64,000 nucleotides of DNA, taken from assembly GCA_900314885.1 (NCBI GenBank), contig OMWY01000001.1, positions 372,001 to 436,000 of the forward strand, read 5' to 3'. Of this stretch, positions 61,954 to 64,000 are shown in pieces. The first letter of the stretch is position 1; each line of letters starts with the position of its first letter. The notes beneath the pieces are model-generated. The model saw only the letters and a list, made by a program, of their open reading frames with translations, searched no databases and was not told the DNA's origin. Both the position numbers and the translations under genes were made by a program. The DNA is from an uncultured Eubacteriales bacterium (GTDB taxonomy: Bacteria; Bacillota; Clostridia; Lachnospirales; Lachnospiraceae).

Positions 61954-62259
61954 ATGGCAACAAGTAAGATCAAAAAGGGTGACCTCGTAAGAGTCATTAC
62001 AGGTAAGGACAAGGGCCATGAAGGCAAGGTTCTTTCCGTAAAGGACGGCAAGGTTGTTGTCGAGGGTGCCCATATGGTACAGAAGCATACAAAGGCAAGC
62101 CAGAGCAATCCTAACGGTGGTATAGTTACCGAGGAAGCTCCTATGGATATTTCCAATGTCATGTATGTAGTAGACGGTAAGGTTACAAGAATCGGATTTA
62201 CCGGAGAAGGCAAAGACAAGAAGCGCGTAGCCAAGATAACCGGAGAAACTGTAGATTAA
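61954..62259 (+). CDS. rplX: Ribosomal protein L24
   Basis: 101 residues. KIKKGDLVRVITGKDKGHEG is the KOW motif. An early 50S assembly protein. Ribosome-binding site AAGGAGGCAC. Confidence 0.97.
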   Translation: MATSKIKKGDLVRVITGKDKGHEGKVLSVKDGKVVVEGAHMVQKHTKASQSNPNGGIVTEEAPMDISNVMYVVDGKVTRIGFTGEGKDKKRVAKITGETVD

Positions 62260-62278
62260 TCATTAGGAGGTAATCATT

Positions 62279-62821
62279 GTGAACAGGTTAAAGGAAGCCT
62301 ATACAAAGGAAGTAGCTCCTGAACTGCAGAAGAAGTTTGGCTACAAGAACGTAATGCAGATACCGAAGCTTGACAAGATCGTTATCAACATGGGCGTTGG
62401 CGAAGCAAAGGAGAACAACAAGGTTCTTGAGACAGCTGCTAACGACCTTCAGATTATCACAGGCCAGAAGCCTGTATATACCAAGGCTAAGAAGTCAGTC
62501 GCTAACTTTAAGATTCGTGAGGGTATGCCTATCGGATGTAAGGTTACGCTTCGCGGCGACAAGATGTATGACTTCGCTGATCGTCTTTTTAACCTTGCGC
62601 TTCCACGTGTGCGTGACTTCCGCGGTGTTAACCCGGATGCGTTCGATGGACGCGGCGACTATGCTCTTGGACTTAAGGAGCAGCTTATCTTCCCTGAAAT
62701 CGAATATGATAAGGTTGATAAGGTCAGAGGTATGGACGTAATTTTCGTAACAACAGCTGAGACAGATGAAGAGGCACGTGAGCTCTTAAGACTTTTAGGT
62801 ATGCCTTTTTCAAAGCAGTAA
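62279..62821 (+). CDS. rplE: Ribosomal protein L5
   Basis: 180 residues, GTG start after [31 protein letters not shown] and [19 protein letters not shown] are signatures. Binds 5S rRNA. A small GCCGC/GCGGC hairpin (62838-62850) lies before the S14 gene. Confidence 0.97.
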   Translation: MNRLKEAYTKEVAPELQKKFGYKNVMQIPKLDKIVINMGVGEAKENNKVLETAANDLQIITGQKPVYTKAKKSVANFKIREGMPIGCKVTLRGDKMYDFADRLFNLALPRVRDFRGVNPDAFDGRGDYALGLKEQLIFPEIEYDKVDKVRGMDVIFVTTAETDEEARELLRLLGMPFSKQ

Positions 62822-62867
62822 TAAAAGCGCATGATAAGCCGCAAAGCGGCATTTAAAGGAGGAACAA

Positions 62868-63053
62868 ATGGCAAAGCTGTCATTAAGGCTTAAGCAGTCA
62901 CGCCCTGCTAAGTACTCAACAAGAGCTTATACACGTTGCAGAATCTGCGGACGTCCTCATTCTGTACTTAAGAAGTACGGCATCTGCAGAGTTTGCTTCC
63001 GTGAGTTAGCTTACAAGGGCGAGATCCCTGGCGTAAAGAAAGCAAGCTGGTAA
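62868..63053 (+). CDS. rpsZ: Ribosomal protein S14, zinc-binding type Z
   Basis: 61 residues. Four cysteines form the zinc ribbon ([20 protein letters not shown]), so this is the zinc-containing form typical of Gram-positives. AAGGAGGAACAA precedes the ATG. Confidence 0.97.
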   Translation: MAKLSLRLKQSRPAKYSTRAYTRCRICGRPHSVLKKYGICRVCFRELAYKGEIPGVKKASW

Positions 63054-63077
63054 TTATAAGGAAGGAGGATATTAACT

Positions 63078-63473
63078 ATGACAGATCCAATCGCTGATAT
63101 GCTTACAAGAATTCGTAACGCAAACACAGCAAAACATGATGAGGTTGATGTACCTGCTTCCAAGATGAAGGAAAGCATTGCTGATATTCTTTACAAGGAA
63201 GGCTACATCAAGAAGTACGAGATAACAGATGTTGATGGATTTAAGAACATCCACATCGTTTTAAAATATGGCAAAGACAAGAACGAAAAGGTCATCAATG
63301 GCCTTAAGAGAATTTCTAAGCCAGGTTTAAGAATTTACGCTAACTGTGAAGATCTTCCAAGAGTTCTTGGTGGTCTCGGTATAGCAATTGTTTCTACAAA
63401 CAAGGGTGTTATCACAGATAAGGAAGCGAGAAAGCTTAACGTAGGCGGCGAAGTTCTTGCGTATGTTTGGTAA
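63078..63473 (+). CDS. rpsH: Ribosomal protein S8
   Basis: 131 residues. [19 protein letters not shown] at the start and [20 protein letters not shown] at the end give S8, a central-domain 16S binder and, in E. coli, the spc operon repressor. Confidence 0.97.
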   Translation: MTDPIADMLTRIRNANTAKHDEVDVPASKMKESIADILYKEGYIKKYEITDVDGFKNIHIVLKYGKDKNEKVINGLKRISKPGLRIYANCEDLPRVLGGLGIAIVSTNKGVITDKEARKLNVGGEVLAYVW

Positions 63474-63518
63474 TTTCGTAAGGCGGATAACCACAACGAA
63501 TAATATGGAGGTGCGGGC

Positions 63519-64000
63519 ATGTCACGTATAGGAAAAATGCCTATCGCAGTACCGGCGGGAGTTACCGTCACTATTGCAGAAAATAATAAAGTGACTGTTA
63601 AAGGACCTAAGGGACAGCTTGAGAGAGTTCTCCCTAAGGAAATGAACATTAAGCTTGAGAATAACGAGATCATCGTTACAAGGCCAAATGACCTTAAGCA
63701 GATGAAGTCTCTTCACGGACTTACAAGAACCCTTATCAACAACATGGTTGTTGGTGTTACAGAAGGTTACGCTAAAGTCCTTGAGATCAACGGTGTTGGT
63801 TACAGAGCAAGCAAGAAGGGTAAGGAACTTACACTTCACCTTGGATATTCACATCCTGTAATCATGAATGACCCTGATGGAGTTGAGTCAGTAGTTGATG
63901 ATAAGGCATCACCGGCAACAATTACAGTTAAGGGTATAGATAAAGAAAAGGTTGGACAGTATGCGGCTGAGATAAGAAGCAAGAGAGCTCCTGAGCCATA
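63519..64000 (+). CDS. rplF: Ribosomal protein L6, 3'-truncated by the window edge
   Basis: About 160 residues visible of an expected ~180. [19 protein letters not shown] and [19 protein letters not shown] are standard. The C-terminus lies outside the window. Ribosome-binding site TATGGAGGTGCGGGC. Confidence 0.95.
   Translation, partial: MSRIGKMPIAVPAGVTVTIAENNKVTVKGPKGQLERVLPKEMNIKLENNEIIVTRPNDLKQMKSLHGLTRTLINNMVVGVTEGYAKVLEINGVGYRASKKGKELTLHLGYSHPVIMNDPDGVESVVDDKASPATITVKGIDKEKVGQYAAEIRSKRAPEP

Noticed and set aside
1..64000. CRISPR arrays, tRNA, rRNA genes or insertion sequences
   Set aside because: No regular short repeats, no tRNA T-loop/CCA patterns and no transposase motifs were seen by eye; a tRNAscan or ISfinder run would settle it.

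Overview
The window reads as a chromosomal segment of a low-GC anaerobic Firmicute, most likely a Lachnospiraceae member of the Butyrivibrio/Pseudobutyrivibrio/Roseburia type. The support is a SCIFF peptide with its radical SAM maturase next to secDF, a formyltransferase-only PurH, two AAA-ATPase/PD-(D/E)XK paralogues, cadherin-like surface modules, a class II aldolase, a Gram-positive S10 ribosomal operon and a zinc-ribbon S14. The genus is inference. No tRNA, rRNA, CRISPR array or insertion sequence was seen.

Layout. 1-7720: purine operon (end of purH, purE, purM, purN, purD) with two HD-GYP membrane proteins between purH and purE. 7747-15403: a secreted glucosaminidase, a cohesin/cadherin-like membrane-anchored protein, clpC, a small 'endosialidase'-labelled protein and radA. 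15405-27740: an AT-richer accessory block between radA and topB. 27801-32878: topB, a hexapeptide-repeat protein, a folate cyclohydrolase, folD and a PHP phosphoesterase. 33077-38061: SCIFF, its maturase, secDF and a band-7 protein. 38187-47178: MATE exporter, thrH (minus), parE, parC, pepT and a MurL-like PP-loop protein. 47188-55802: xth, a GH13 enzyme (minus), an AAEx-type permease, Mrp-NifX, GNAT, fba, a structured non-coding stretch, a methyltransferase and lepB. 55886-64000: S10-spc ribosomal operon running off the right edge inside rplF.

The most interesting part is 15405-27740. It begins with a 581-residue regulator that carries two XRE-type HTH domains and helical-repeat regions, in the manner of RRNPP peptide-sensing regulators. 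Convergent with it, and absent from ordinary ORF calls, is a 41-codon gene (17201-17326, minus) with a perfect Shine-Dalgarno, a signal-peptide-like N-terminus and a hydrophobic proline-rich tail, which is what a secreted pheromone precursor looks like. An 18-bp perfect palindrome overlaps its -35. A radical SAM/SPASM enzyme and an ABC exporter follow. A second module lies just downstream: its regulator has lost the C-terminal third and is fused in frame to a second radical SAM/SPASM enzyme, whose own Shine-Dalgarno and ATG survive inside the fusion. An MFS exporter follows. Each module is accompanied by a near-duplicate AAA-ATPase/nuclease-like gene preceded by the same promoter-plus-dyad element. 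I read this as two paralogous peptide-signalling/peptide-modification modules, one complete and one collapsed by deletion; function is inferred, not shown.

Other points of note: an HD-GYP protein whose HD pair reads YD beside an intact paralogue; a FolD lacking its usual catalytic lysine next to a stand-alone cyclohydrolase; an apparently leaderless topB transcript; a multi-helix RNA-like region after fba; and folded leaders before rpsJ and rplC.
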